NCBI GenBank assembly: GCA_937899995.1
Contig: CALCCK010000014.1
Location: 1-43,564, forward strand
From: an uncultured Gammaproteobacteria bacterium
Lineage (GTDB): Bacteria; Pseudomonadota; Gammaproteobacteria; PS1; Pseudothioglobaceae
Length of the DNA: 43,564 nucleotides
Direction of reading: 5' to 3'
Below are positions 32,671 to 42,880 of this stretch, piece after piece. Both the position numbers and the translations under genes were made by a program. The first letter of the stretch is position 1. Every line of letters starts with the position of its first letter. The notes below the pieces were generated by a model. The model was given only the letters and a program-made list of their open reading frames with translations, searched no databases and was not told the origin of the DNA.

Positions 32671-35039
32671 TGGCAAAAAACCTTGTCATTGTTGAGTCCC
32701 CTGCAAAAGCCAAAACAATTGAAAAATTCTTAGGCAAAGACTATACCGTTAAGTCAAGTATTGGTCATATTCGTGACATGCCTAAAAAAGACATGGGCAT
32801 TGACCTTGAGAATAATTTCCAACCAACCTATGTGGTTAGTGCCGATAAGAAAAAGGTTGTAGCCGATCTTAGAAAATCAGTTAAAACAGCAGATCAAGTT
32901 TATCTCGCGACTGATGAGGACCGCGAAGGAGAGGCGATCGCTTGGCATTTGCTAGAGACATTAAATTTACCTAAAGATACACCACGCATTGTTTTTCATG
33001 AGATTACCAAGAGTGCCATTACTAAGGCAATCACTTCACCAAGAATAGTAGATTACCAGGTGGTTGATGCACAACAAGCTAGACGTGTGATTGATCGTTT
33101 AGTGGGTTTTGAAATCTCACCTATTTTATGGCGCAAGATTTCAGGTGCGCGTTCTGCAGGTCGAGTGCAATCGCCAGTAGTGCGTTTGGTAGTAGAAAGA
33201 GAAAGAGAAATTACCAATCACACGACGCAAAGCACCTATAAAGTTAAGGCTGAGCTAGTGAATGACAACGGTGAAGTTGTAGACGTAAAGCTTAGTAAAG
33301 ATTTTGACTCTAAAGACGAAGCGGTTGTCTTTACTACAGCCCTATTAGATGCCAAATTAAGTGTTTCTGCGATTGAAAAGAAGCCTTCTAAACGCTCTCC
33401 TAAGCCACCATTTATTACCTCTACTTTACAACAAGAAGCCTCGCAAAAACTCGGTTTTTCGGTTAAACAAACCATGACCCTGGCACAAGGCTTGTATCGA
33501 GAAGGCTCAATTACTTACATGAGAACCGATTCATTTACTCTTTCAGAAACAGCCATTGAGGCAGCTGGAGAGGTGATTAAAAAAACCCATGGTTCAGACT
33601 ATCATCAAGTTAGACGCTATAAGACTAAAGACGCTAGCGCACAAGAAGCGCATGAAGCAATTCGACCAACAGATTTAACCAAGTCAGAAATTTATGGTTT
33701 AGAGGATCAGGCTGCTAAACTTTATACACTTATTTATAAACGTACATTAGCCTCACAAATGAGTGATGCAAAATTACAAAGAACACAGATTAAGACCAAC
33801 ATTTCTAATCGCGACGAAACCTTTGTGGCTAACGGTGAGATATTGGTATTTCCAGGCTTTTTAAGTGTTTATGATTACCTATCATCAGACGATAAATTAC
33901 TGCCTGACTTAAGTCAAGGCGACGAATTAACCTTAGCCAGTTTTGCAGCGAGAGAAAGTTTTTCACGCGCTAAGCCACGCTACACTGAAGCTTCTTTGGT
34001 TAAAAAAATTGAAGAAATGGGCATTGGTCGTCCCTCTACTTTTGCCACCATGGTGTCAACTGTACAAGACAGAAACTATGTTACTAAAGAAACACGTGAA
34101 GGTGTAGAACGCACTTATCAACTCATTGAAATTACTGATGGAAAAGTTGTCGAATCAAAGCCAGTTGAAACAATAGGCGTTGAGAAAAACAAACTATTCC
34201 CAACCAATGTGGCGTATTTGTTGAATGATTTTTTAGTGAAAAATTTCAGTAATATTATTGATTATGAATTTACTGCCAAATTAGAAAGTGATTTTGACAC
34301 CATTGCCAATCAAGGTGTGGCTTGGCAAGGTATTGTTAAAAATTTCTATGAGCCCTTCCATGCTCAAATTGAACTAGCCAATGATATCTCTAGGGAAGAA
34401 ACTCACGGTATGCGTGAGCTTGGTACTGATCCTAAGAGTGGTAAACCCGTCAGTGTACGTTTTGGACGCTATGGCGCCTTTGCACAAATTGGCCATAAAG
34501 ATGACGAAGACAAACCAACTTTCGCCTCCCTTAGAGGCTCTCTTGATATTGAAACTATCAACCTTGATGAGGCGTTAGAGTTATTCAACATGCCACGTAC
34601 GGTAGGTGAAACAGACGACTTTGGTGTTATAAAAGCCAATTATGGCCGTTTCGGCCCCTACATACAATATGGTAAGAAATATGTTTCTTTGAAAGAAGAT
34701 ATTCCTGAAGAAGTTACGCTTGAAAAAGCATTGGAATTGATTGTCGCTAAAGAAAAATTTGATGCTGAACGTATAATAAAAACCTTTGATGACAGTGAAA
34801 TCCAGGTGCTTAATGGTCGCTTCGGCCCGTATATCTGGAATGGTAAGAAGCGTGGTAAAGGCCAAAAGAATATCACAGTCTCTAAATTGTTTGGCGACAA
34901 AGAGCCGAGCGAACTCACACTAGAAGAGTGTAAAAAAGCCATTTCTGGAAAAATCAAATCTAAGACTGCTAAGCGTAAAAAGAAAGCCACGAAAAAAGCA
35001 GTTAAAAAGACCGCCAAGAAAACCACGAAAAAATCATAG
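32670..35039 (+). CDS. topA: DNA topoisomerase I lacking zinc fingers, with Lys-rich C-terminal tail
   Basis: MAKNLVIVESPAKAKTIEKFLG; TDEDREGEAIAWHL; GSITYMRTDS; repeated GRFGPYI motifs; tail KIKSKTAKRKKKATKKAVKKTAKKTTKKS. Confidence 0.96.
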   Translation: MAKNLVIVESPAKAKTIEKFLGKDYTVKSSIGHIRDMPKKDMGIDLENNFQPTYVVSADKKKVVADLRKSVKTADQVYLATDEDREGEAIAWHLLETLNLPKDTPRIVFHEITKSAITKAITSPRIVDYQVVDAQQARRVIDRLVGFEISPILWRKISGARSAGRVQSPVVRLVVEREREITNHTTQSTYKVKAELVNDNGEVVDVKLSKDFDSKDEAVVFTTALLDAKLSVSAIEKKPSKRSPKPPFITSTLQQEASQKLGFSVKQTMTLAQGLYREGSITYMRTDSFTLSETAIEAAGEVIKKTHGSDYHQVRRYKTKDASAQEAHEAIRPTDLTKSEIYGLEDQAAKLYTLIYKRTLASQMSDAKLQRTQIKTNISNRDETFVANGEILVFPGFLSVYDYLSSDDKLLPDLSQGDELTLASFAARESFSRAKPRYTEASLVKKIEEMGIGRPSTFATMVSTVQDRNYVTKETREGVERTYQLIEITDGKVVESKPVETIGVEKNKLFPTNVAYLLNDFLVKNFSNIIDYEFTAKLESDFDTIANQGVAWQGIVKNFYEPFHAQIELANDISREETHGMRELGTDPKSGKPVSVRFGRYGAFAQIGHKDDEDKPTFASLRGSLDIETINLDEALELFNMPRTVGETDDFGVIKANYGRFGPYIQYGKKYVSLKEDIPEEVTLEKALELIVAKEKFDAERIIKTFDDSEIQVLNGRFGPYIWNGKKRGKGQKNITVSKLFGDKEPSELTLEECKKAISGKIKSKTAKRKKKATKKAVKKTAKKTTKKS

Positions 35040-35114
35040 TCTAACTATCACGTAGCTATTTGTAAGCTTTGCAGTGTAAAATACAAGGCATTTAATTAAT
35101 AACGGTAGTTTTTT

Positions 35115-35297
35115 ATGTTGCTAATAAGTGAAGTCATAATTGCAAATCCGCAAATTGATGATTTTGAAGGTTTGGTTGTTGCACTTAAAGCCATCGCCAA
35201 AACATCAGACGAGCGTTTTTTTCAAATGGATGTTAAGCCTGATTATGGCGATACACCAGAGAACTGGGAAGATCGTTTAGAAGCGGCGTTTTACTAG
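35115..35297 (+). CDS. Small hypothetical protein (60 aa)
   Basis: ORF of 60 aa, 10 nt upstream of the next ORF, in the same direction as topA and trpF. Confidence 0.6.
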   Translation: MLLISEVIIANPQIDDFEGLVVALKAIAKTSDERFFQMDVKPDYGDTPENWEDRLEAAFY

Positions 35298-35307
35298 AGG
35301 ATAACAA

Positions 35308-36024
35308 ATGGGATTTAAATATCTAAACAAAGATCATGATATTTTTGACGGCGATGACGGTGAAGATGTATACGCTAATGAAGAGCAGTTACAGTCGAGA
35401 CTAGAATATTTTGAAGCACAACTGGCTAGCTTAAGTGAGGGCTCACCTGTTGAAGACAGAATTAAAAATTTATTAGAAATCGGTCGCATTCAGGTTGAAC
35501 GCTATAAAGGTGCCGACGCTTGGGAAAAAGCCTTTACTGCCTTTAATTTAGCGCAGGAAGACGAGCTGTGGGAACTAGCCGTTGAGGCTTGTGATGTGAT
35601 GTTTTTATCTGATGGGCCAGATGCTTTAGTCGCACTTGGACATGCACTATGGTTGGGAATTACTTTTCCAATCGACCCAGAAATCACCGTGGCAATGTTA
35701 CAACATTTGGTTGAAGAATCTCCAGAAGAGGCGGACACTAGAGCAGTGGCAGCAGCAGCAGCATATTACGTTACTTCAATGCGTTGTGGTGAAGACGACG
35801 AGTTAACGTTTTTTACGTCGCAAATGTTGGCCAGTGTTGCCGATAAGCATTCACATATAACCGACCAATCCACTTTTGATGTATGGCATAGAACTTTGGA
35901 ATTAGATAAGCCGGAGGTATTTTTAAAGAAATTATCCGGCGCGGTAGATCAACTGGTAGATGATAAGTGGTGGATTGACCGTGATACAATTAGAGAAAAA
36001 TTAGAGGCTGAGAATATACATTAA
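35308..36024 (+). CDS. Hypothetical acidic alpha-helical protein (238 aa)
   Basis: Preceded by agaggataacaaatg (good RBS); stop abuts the trpF ATG; no family recognised, possible TPR-like helices. Confidence 0.8.
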   Translation: MGFKYLNKDHDIFDGDDGEDVYANEEQLQSRLEYFEAQLASLSEGSPVEDRIKNLLEIGRIQVERYKGADAWEKAFTAFNLAQEDELWELAVEACDVMFLSDGPDALVALGHALWLGITFPIDPEITVAMLQHLVEESPEEADTRAVAAAAAYYVTSMRCGEDDELTFFTSQMLASVADKHSHITDQSTFDVWHRTLELDKPEVFLKKLSGAVDQLVDDKWWIDRDTIREKLEAENIH

Positions 36025-36633
36025 ATGAAAATTAAGATTTGCGGATTCACCAATGCTGACAATGCACGAGAAGCATCGCTTCTCGGTATAGATGCAATCG
36101 GCCTGGTGTTTTACGACAAATCGACTCGTCATGTTGATGTTGAATCGGCACTAGAAATTGTTAACGCCTTGCCACCGTTTATTAATCGCGTGGGTTTGTT
36201 TGTGAATGCGGATTCGAGTTTTATTGATGAAGTATTGTGTGAAGTGCCACTCGACACTTTGCAATTCCATGGTGATGAGTCTGTACTTGAATGCACACAA
36301 TATGCCATGCCGTTTATTAAGGCGGTTCGCGTTAACCATGACACCAATCTTACGCAAATAGCTGATGATTATCATCAGGCCAGTGGTTTGTTGTTAGATG
36401 CCTTTAATAAAGACGCTTATGGCGGTACTGGTGAGGCCTTTGACTGGAGTTTAGCCAAGGTTGATATTGATTTACCCATTATTCTAGCAGGTGGCCTAAA
36501 CCCCGATACGGCTGCTGAGGCGATTAAGCAAGTTAATCCTTATGCGGTTGATGTGTCTAGCGGTGTGGAAAGTGAGCCAGGCATGAAAGACATCACTAAA
36601 ATAAAACAATTTATACAACAGGTTAGATCATGA
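36025..36633 (+). CDS. trpF: Phosphoribosylanthranilate isomerase
   Basis: [67 protein letters not shown]. Confidence 0.96.
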   Translation: MKIKICGFTNADNAREASLLGIDAIGLVFYDKSTRHVDVESALEIVNALPPFINRVGLFVNADSSFIDEVLCEVPLDTLQFHGDESVLECTQYAMPFIKAVRVNHDTNLTQIADDYHQASGLLLDAFNKDAYGGTGEAFDWSLAKVDIDLPIILAGGLNPDTAAEAIKQVNPYAVDVSSGVESEPGMKDITKIKQFIQQVRS

Positions 36634-37832
36634 GCTATTCATTGCCAGATGATAAAGGCCATTTCGAACAATATGGCGGTGTCTTTATTGCAGAAACTTT
36701 AATGACAGCAGTAACTGAGCTTAAAGAGGCTTATGAAAAATATAAGGATGATACAGACTTTATAAAAGAATTTGAACACGATCTTAAGCATTATGTTGGT
36801 CGTATAACGCCGCTTTATCATGCTGATAATTTGAGTAAAAAATTCGGTGGTGCACAGATTTACCTTAAGCGCGAAGACCTAAATCATACTGGTGCACACA
36901 AAATAAACAATACCATTGGCCAGGCTTTATTGGCTAAGCGTATGGGTAAAACACGTATTATTGCCGAGACCGGCGCAGGTCAACATGGCGTGGCCACTGC
37001 CACGGTTGCGGCGCGCCTAGGCTTAGAGTGTGTTGTGTACATGGGCGAGGTTGATGTAGCCCGTCAAGCGCTGAATGTCTTTCGCATGAAATTACTCGGT
37101 GCTACGGTAGTGCCAGTTACCTCTGGCTCTAAAACCCTTAAAGATGCACTGAACGAAGCGATGCGTGATTGGGTTACTAATATCGACGACACCTTTTATA
37201 TTATTGGCACAGTGGCGGGTCCACACCCTTATCCGATGATGGTGCGTGATTTCCAAAGCATCATTGGTAAAGAGGCCAAAGTTCAATTCGCCGATCAAGT
37301 CGGTGGTTTGCCAGATGCACTAGTTGCTTGTGTCGGTGGCGGATCAAACGCTATTGGTTTATTTCATGAATTTATTGACGATGCATCAGTGGCCATTTAT
37401 GGTGTGGAAGCAGGAGGATATGGTTTAGAAAAAGGACCAACGGCTCATGCAGCGCCTCTGTGTGCAGGTAGTGTCGGTGTATTGCACGGTAACAGAACTT
37501 ACCTATTGGAAGATGAAAACGGCCAGATTATCGAAGGCCATTCAATTTCAGCGGGTTTAGATTATCCAGGTGTTGGCCCAGAACATGCTTACTTAAAAGA
37601 CTCAGGTCGCGCACAATACGTCTCGATTACGGATGATGAGGCGCTGGAGGCCTTCCATACACTCACTAGAGTTGAAGGTATTTTGCCAGCATTAGAATCT
37701 GCTCACGCTGTGGCTTATGGTATTAAACTGGCACAAGAGCTAGGTAAAGATAAAAATATCATTATCAATCTCTCTGGGCGTGGTGATAAGGATATTCATA
37801 CTATTGCTGAGATCGAAGGCATCGAGTTTTAG
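36630..37832 (+). CDS. trpB: Tryptophan synthase beta subunit
   Basis: [68 protein letters not shown]; 4-nt ATGA overlap with trpF. Confidence 0.97.
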   Translation: MSYSLPDDKGHFEQYGGVFIAETLMTAVTELKEAYEKYKDDTDFIKEFEHDLKHYVGRITPLYHADNLSKKFGGAQIYLKREDLNHTGAHKINNTIGQALLAKRMGKTRIIAETGAGQHGVATATVAARLGLECVVYMGEVDVARQALNVFRMKLLGATVVPVTSGSKTLKDALNEAMRDWVTNIDDTFYIIGTVAGPHPYPMMVRDFQSIIGKEAKVQFADQVGGLPDALVACVGGGSNAIGLFHEFIDDASVAIYGVEAGGYGLEKGPTAHAAPLCAGSVGVLHGNRTYLLEDENGQIIEGHSISAGLDYPGVGPEHAYLKDSGRAQYVSITDDEALEAFHTLTRVEGILPALESAHAVAYGIKLAQELGKDKNIIINLSGRGDKDIHTIAEIEGIEF

Positions 37833-37929
37833 GACAGTACTTTTTCATAATTACTGCGTCAGTTTCCGTACCCAAAACCTCATGTATTAGTGAATACACT
37901 TCAATTTTTTCGTGCGTTACTTCCTTGTA

Positions 37930-37960
37930 CTGATAAAAAATTATCAGCCTAAATTTTTTT
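37930..37960 (+). terminator. Putative terminator after trpB
   Basis: CTGATAA-AAAA-TTATCAG followed by cctaaaTTTTTTT. Confidence 0.5.
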
Positions 37961-38105
37961 AAAAGTTGTTTTTTTAGCAAAGGATTTGTTGTCGAAATTC
38001 TTAAAACAGTCATTTATTGTTAATAAACTCTTGTTTTTTAAAATTCCTTATACTTTGATTTCGGAAAAAATTACTATTTTAAAACCAATTAAATAGTGTT
38101 TTTAT

Positions 38106-38219
38106 CTAAAATTAGCTAATTTTTAGTCAATTTATCGTATAAAACAGCTATTTTTAATCAAAAATAGTCTATTTATCTCAATTTTAGGTTGTTCTAGTAT
38201 AAATTAGGCTAAAAATAGC
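38106..38219. repeat. Cluster of AT-rich interlocking inverted and degenerate direct repeats between convergent trpB and glmU
   Basis: CTAAAATTAG/CTAATTTTTAG (38106-38126); CTATTTTT-AATC-AAAAATAG (38148-38167); agtcaatttatc (38125) and agtctatttatc (38166); GCTA-AAAA-TAGC (38208-38219). Confidence 0.6.
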
Positions 38220-38263
38220 AATATTTTGTGTTTTAAGTAAAAAAATTCTGTGCCGGTAATTTC

Positions 38264-39622
38264 TTATTTTTTAGTTGGGCGTTCCCAGTTTTTCAGGGTG
38301 GTTTGTCTAGAACGGCTTAGGCTTAGATGACTATCTGGTACGTCTTTGGTGATGGTAGATCCTGCGCCAATCGTGGCATTTTTACCAATAGTCACCGGAG
38401 CGATGAGTTGCGTATCTGAGCCAACGAATGCGCCGTCTTTAATGGTAGTTTGGTGTTTGTTAGCGCCGTCATAGTTGCAAGTGATCACGCCAGCGCCGAT
38501 ATTAACATCGTCACCTATGGTGGTGTCGCCCACATAACTTAGGTGTGAGACCTTTGAGCCTTTACCAATGGTGGATTTTTTAACTTCAACAAAGTTACCA
38601 ATTTTTGCGTTTTCACCAATGTTAGCTTCTGGACGAATACGAGCAAATGGCCCGATGGACGCACCGTCGCCAATGATAGCACCCTCAATTACCGAGTTAG
38701 GCAATATGGATACGTTGCTACCAATGATAGTATTTTTAATAACACAGTTTGGTGCGATGGTTGTGTTGTCACCTAGGGTCACTTTACCTTCGACCACTAC
38801 ATTAACGTCGACCTCACAGTCTTGTCCAAAGCTTAAATTGCCTCGGCAATCAAAACGGGCAGGATCTTTTAACATTAATCCTTGCTGCATAAACCTGGTT
38901 GCTTGGTTCTGTTGTAAGGTTCTTTCTAATTCTGCGAGTTGTACTTTGTCGTTCACACCGGCTACCTCAAATTCGTTGTCTGTAATGACGGATGCGACAG
39001 TCTTACCATCACTCACAGCCATTTCAATAATGTCGGTTAAATATAATTCACCTTGGGCGTTGTTAGAATCTAAACCATCTAAGTAAGTTTTTAACAAACC
39101 ACTATTAACCGCCATAATACCGGTATTCACTTCACAAATTGCGAGTTGTTCCTTGTTGGCATCTTTTTGTTCAATAATAGACTGTATTTGGTTATTTTGT
39201 CTGATGATTCGACCATAGCCTACAGGGTTGTCTAACACGACAGATAATAATGCCACACCATTGTGCTGTGCTTGGGTGATTAGGTTATTTAATGTGGATT
39301 TTTCAATCAGAGGTACATCACCATAAAGCACCAAGGATATTGAATCGTCATCAATATGCGGCATGGCCTGCTGGACTGCATGGCCCGTGCCAAGTTGATT
39401 AGCTTGCTCCACCCAGTTGATAGAATCATCATTAATGTGTTTACGCACCTGATCACCACCAAAGCCATACACCACATGTACTTTTGAACACAGTTTTTGA
39501 ACTTGCGTGAGTACATGTCCGAGTAGGGTTTTGTCTGAAAGTATTTGTAAGACTTTTGGCTTTGAAGAGTTCATGCGCGTGCCTTTGCCTGCTGCAAGAA
39601 TTATGCCGTGAATTTGGATCAT
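38264..39622 (-). CDS. glmU: Bifunctional N-acetylglucosamine-1-phosphate uridyltransferase / glucosamine-1-phosphate acetyltransferase
   Basis: GIILAAGKGTRMNSSKPKVL; hexapeptide repeats; RPEANIGENAKIGNFVEVKKSTIGKGSKVSHLSYVGD. Confidence 0.97.
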   Translation of the reverse strand: MIQIHGIILAAGKGTRMNSSKPKVLQILSDKTLLGHVLTQVQKLCSKVHVVYGFGGDQVRKHINDDSINWVEQANQLGTGHAVQQAMPHIDDDSISLVLYGDVPLIEKSTLNNLITQAQHNGVALLSVVLDNPVGYGRIIRQNNQIQSIIEQKDANKEQLAICEVNTGIMAVNSGLLKTYLDGLDSNNAQGELYLTDIIEMAVSDGKTVASVITDNEFEVAGVNDKVQLAELERTLQQNQATRFMQQGLMLKDPARFDCRGNLSFGQDCEVDVNVVVEGKVTLGDNTTIAPNCVIKNTIIGSNVSILPNSVIEGAIIGDGASIGPFARIRPEANIGENAKIGNFVEVKKSTIGKGSKVSHLSYVGDTTIGDDVNIGAGVITCNYDGANKHQTTIKDGAFVGSDTQLIAPVTIGKNATIGAGSTITKDVPDSHLSLSRSRQTTLKNWERPTKK

Positions 39623-39631
39623 AATGACGCT

Positions 39632-40291
39632 CTAGAAGTCTTCAACAATGGGATTTTGATCGAGGTAGGCCTGAGTAATGCCCGGTACAATAAAGCTGAT
39701 TGTACCGATGACTTGCCCATCTTTACGGACTACACTATAGGTGGCAGCGCGCATGTGTGTAGGCGCATCTTTGAATATCTCTGAAAAATTACGCGCTTTG
39801 AGCGATTGAGCTTTAAATTCGTCTTTGCTAATAAAGGTGTATTTAATGTTGTGTTTTTGATAAGCGTTGTTTTCAAACTCAGCAATCAATTTAGTGAACT
39901 CGTGTTTGGCGAATGTATTGGCGCTAATCTCGATGATGTCTAAGCGCTCTTTGCCATCTTCAATAAGCACCAGATCAAATTGTGTTTTAAGTACGTAAAA
40001 CATTTTTTTAATCTTGCTGACATCGCTCAGCGGCATCATTAGTACGATAGACACCAGTTGGTCTTTTAAAAATCGGAAGGCGATTTCTGCATTTTCACCT
40101 GACAATGAGTGATTCTGCATACACAATGTGCCCTGTTCGTATTTGATTGAACAGTCCTCTAATTTGTGTATCTTTTGTAAATGGGTTTTTGGGGTGCCTA
40201 CAATATATTGCTTGTATAGACGAATTTGATCAGCGGCGATACTGGCAGTACTGAGTAGTAAGAATAAACCAAATAGTATTAAACGCTTCAT
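39632..40291 (-). CDS. Hypothetical secreted/periplasmic protein
   Basis: N-terminal signal peptide MKRLILFGLFLLLSTASIAA; 9 nt upstream of glmU, likely co-transcribed; no family recognised. Confidence 0.75.
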   Translation of the reverse strand: MKRLILFGLFLLLSTASIAADQIRLYKQYIVGTPKTHLQKIHKLEDCSIKYEQGTLCMQNHSLSGENAEIAFRFLKDQLVSIVLMMPLSDVSKIKKMFYVLKTQFDLVLIEDGKERLDIIEISANTFAKHEFTKLIAEFENNAYQKHNIKYTFISKDEFKAQSLKARNFSEIFKDAPTHMRAATYSVVRKDGQVIGTISFIVPGITQAYLDQNPIVEDF

Positions 40292-40345
40292 AACTTTATA
40301 TTATAAGAGAACCTAATAAAAAAATACAATAAAATCAGTCTATTA

Positions 40346-40632
40346 ATGTCTAATGTTTGTTACCTGCCAGTCACCCTGACTAATAGAGTCGAATCGATTA
40401 TTCAAGATACACAGCAAAATTTTTGCTGTGCGGGTTGTGTCAGTGTTTGTCAAACCATTTATGAAAGTGGTTTAGGTGCTTTTTATGATCAGCAAACTTC
40501 AACGCTCTTGCCTTGCTTTATAACGCTTTTATGGTGCCGTTGGCAATGATGGCTAAGGTTACGCCATTATTTGCCGCAATTGCGATGCCAATCAGTTCGA
40601 TCATTGTGGTTGTTAATGCAGAGCTTGGTTGA
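40346..40632 (+). pseudogene. Internally deleted, frameshifted ccoI/fixI-like copper P-type ATPase relic
   Basis: Frame 1 from 40346: ...NFCCAGCVSVCQTIYESGLGAFYDQ (CcoI/FixI N-terminal CCxGC motif). A second frame then gives FNALALLYNAFMVPLAMMAKVTPLFAAIAMPISSIIVVVNAELG* (C-terminal TM end of heavy-metal P-type ATPases). The catalytic middle is absent. Confidence 0.75.
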
Positions 40633-40704
40633 GAAAAAATCAAGAATAGCGAATAATAATAGTATATAATTCCTCCTCTTTTAGATTTACATAAAGTTAT
40701 AGAC

Positions 40705-40917
40705 ATGAAAACAAACATTCACCCTAATTACGACACTGTAAAAGTTGTATGCTCATGTGGCAATACTTTTGAGTCACGTTCAACGATTGGCAAGGAAGAA
40801 TTACATTTAGATGTATGTTCTAGCTGCCACCCTTTTTACACAGGCAAGCAAAAAATTATGGACAGTGCTGGTCGTGTTGAGAAGTTTAAATCACGTTACG
40901 CTTCATTCAAGCGCTAA
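40705..40917 (+). CDS. rpmE: 50S ribosomal protein L31 (zinc-binding type)
   Basis: [27 protein letters not shown]...[18 protein letters not shown] with CxC/CxxC. Confidence 0.96.
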   Translation: MKTNIHPNYDTVKVVCSCGNTFESRSTIGKEELHLDVCSSCHPFYTGKQKIMDSAGRVEKFKSRYASFKR

Positions 40918-40934
40918 ACACCAAGCATTCAATA

Positions 40935-40962
40935 AAAAAAAGCCACTTATGTGGCTTTTTTT
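40935..40962 (+). terminator. Intrinsic terminator after rpmE
   Basis: AAAAAAAGCCAC-TTAT-GTGGCTTTTTTT. Confidence 0.9.
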
Positions 40963-41035
40963 ATACCTGATTATATGAGCGTTTAGGACAAAAATCGTTA
41001 TAATAATTGCACTATTAATTTTTTAATTCAACACT

Positions 41036-42070
41036 ATGTCATTTGATTATCTTAATGCCTTATTAAAGCAACCTACATCACGTACACCTATCTGGGTAAT
41101 GCGCCAAGCAGGTCGTTATTTACCTGAATATCGTGCCACTCGTAAGCAAGCGGGTGACTTTATGAGTTTGTGTAAAAATCCACAGCTTGCCTGTGAAGTA
41201 ACCATGCAACCGATTGATCGATTTGATCTTGATGCGGCAATCTTGTTTTCTGACATCTTGACTATTCCTGATGCAATGGGTTTAGGCCTGTATTTTAGCG
41301 AAGGTGAAGGGCCAAAATTTGAGCGTCCTATCAAAACCTTGGCAGACATTGAGGCTATCCCGTCAGAGATTAATAATGACCTAACTTATGTGTTTGATGC
41401 TATATCTACGATTAAGACAGCGCTAGGTATGCGTGTACCACTGATTGGTTTTAGTGGTAGTCCTTGGACATTGGCTACCTATATGATTGAGGGTGGTAGT
41501 AGTAAAACTTTTGCTAAAACCAAAGCGATGCTGTTTAACGATCCAAAAATGTTGCATTTATTATTGGATAAATTAGCCGACAGTGTGATCGCCTATTTAG
41601 ACCAGCAAGTACTGAGTGGTGCAGATAGTCTGATGGTTTTTGATACTTGGGGTGGTGTATTATCCAAGACGCATTATTTAGATTTCTCACTTAGCTACAT
41701 GCAAAGAATTGTGAATGGGGTTAAGGAAAAACATCCAAATACACCAATCACTTTATTTAGTAAAAATGGCGGCAAGCATCTGAATGAGATTGCTAATACA
41801 GGCTGTGATGGTGTCGGTATTGATTGGACAGTAGATCTCAGTGAAGTTGAACAACAAATTGGCGACAAGGTGGCGATTCAAGGTAACCTAGACCCAGCTG
41901 TTATGTATGGCACGCCTGAAGTTGTTCGAGCAGAAGTTAAGAAAGTGCTCAGCCAGTTTAAAGGCGACACAGGTCATATCTTTAATTTAGGCCATGGCAT
42001 CACCCCAGATGTTGATCCAGAAAACATGAAGGTGTTGGTAGACAGTGTGCATGAGTTTAGTGCTAAGTAA
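41036..42070 (+). CDS. hemE: Uroporphyrinogen decarboxylase
   Basis: [64 protein letters not shown]. Confidence 0.97.
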   Translation: MSFDYLNALLKQPTSRTPIWVMRQAGRYLPEYRATRKQAGDFMSLCKNPQLACEVTMQPIDRFDLDAAILFSDILTIPDAMGLGLYFSEGEGPKFERPIKTLADIEAIPSEINNDLTYVFDAISTIKTALGMRVPLIGFSGSPWTLATYMIEGGSSKTFAKTKAMLFNDPKMLHLLLDKLADSVIAYLDQQVLSGADSLMVFDTWGGVLSKTHYLDFSLSYMQRIVNGVKEKHPNTPITLFSKNGGKHLNEIANTGCDGVGIDWTVDLSEVEQQIGDKVAIQGNLDPAVMYGTPEVVRAEVKKVLSQFKGDTGHIFNLGHGITPDVDPENMKVLVDSVHEFSAK

Positions 42071-42072
42071 CT

Positions 42073-42870
42073 ATGTCAAGATTAGTTCAAGTTTTTTCTA
42101 ATTTACCCGAGGGTCAAAAGGCGTTTATTCCATTTATTACTGCAGGTGATAGCGGTTTAGACAATACTTATGCCTTGATGCAAACCCTAGTTGCTAATGG
42201 CGCTGATGTGATTGAACTTGGTGTGCCATTTTCAGACCCGATGGCCGATGGCCCTGTGATTGCTAAATCACATGAGCGTGCTGTGGCTGATGGTGTGAGT
42301 TTGCATGACGTAATTGATTTAGTAAATAAATTCAGACAAACTAACAATACGACAGCCGTTGTGTTGATGGGATATCTAAACCCTATCGAGGTATTTGGCT
42401 ATCAAGCCTTTGCTGATGCGGCGAGTGAAAGTGGTGTTGATGGCGTACTAGTGGTGGATATGCCACCGGAAGAAGCGCATGATTTAAAGCAATGTTTAGA
42501 TGATGTTGATATTGATTTTATTTTCCTGGTAGCGCCAACGACAACCAACGATCGTTTGGCATATATAGCTAATATTGCCTCGGGTTTTGTGTATTTCGTA
42601 TCTCTTAAAGGGGTGACTGGTGCTGGCCATTTAGATATTGATTCGGTGAACACTAACCTGGCTAGAATTCGCCAATTTATTGATTTACCTGTAGGTGTAG
42701 GTTTTGGTATTAAAGACGCAGCAACTGCCAAAGCGGTTTCAGTCTCCGCTGACGCGGTGATTGTTGGCTCGTCTTTAGTGTCATTTATTGAGCAATATGC
42801 CACAGATAGGGATAAAATGTTAGCAAGTGTTGGTGCATTGTCAGCTGAAATATCAGCTGCTATCAGATAA
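42073..42870 (+). CDS. trpA: Tryptophan synthase alpha subunit
   Basis: [55 protein letters not shown]. Confidence 0.96.
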   Translation: MSRLVQVFSNLPEGQKAFIPFITAGDSGLDNTYALMQTLVANGADVIELGVPFSDPMADGPVIAKSHERAVADGVSLHDVIDLVNKFRQTNNTTAVVLMGYLNPIEVFGYQAFADAASESGVDGVLVVDMPPEEAHDLKQCLDDVDIDFIFLVAPTTTNDRLAYIANIASGFVYFVSLKGVTGAGHLDIDSVNTNLARIRQFIDLPVGVGFGIKDAATAKAVSVSADAVIVGSSLVSFIEQYATDRDKMLASVGALSAEISAAIR

Positions 42871-42880
42871 AGGATTTATT

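Noticed and set aside
40518-40718. 66-aa minus-strand ORF
   Set aside because: Antisense to the C-terminal part of the ccoI-like relic; its hydrophobicity reflects the complementary TM-coding sequence.
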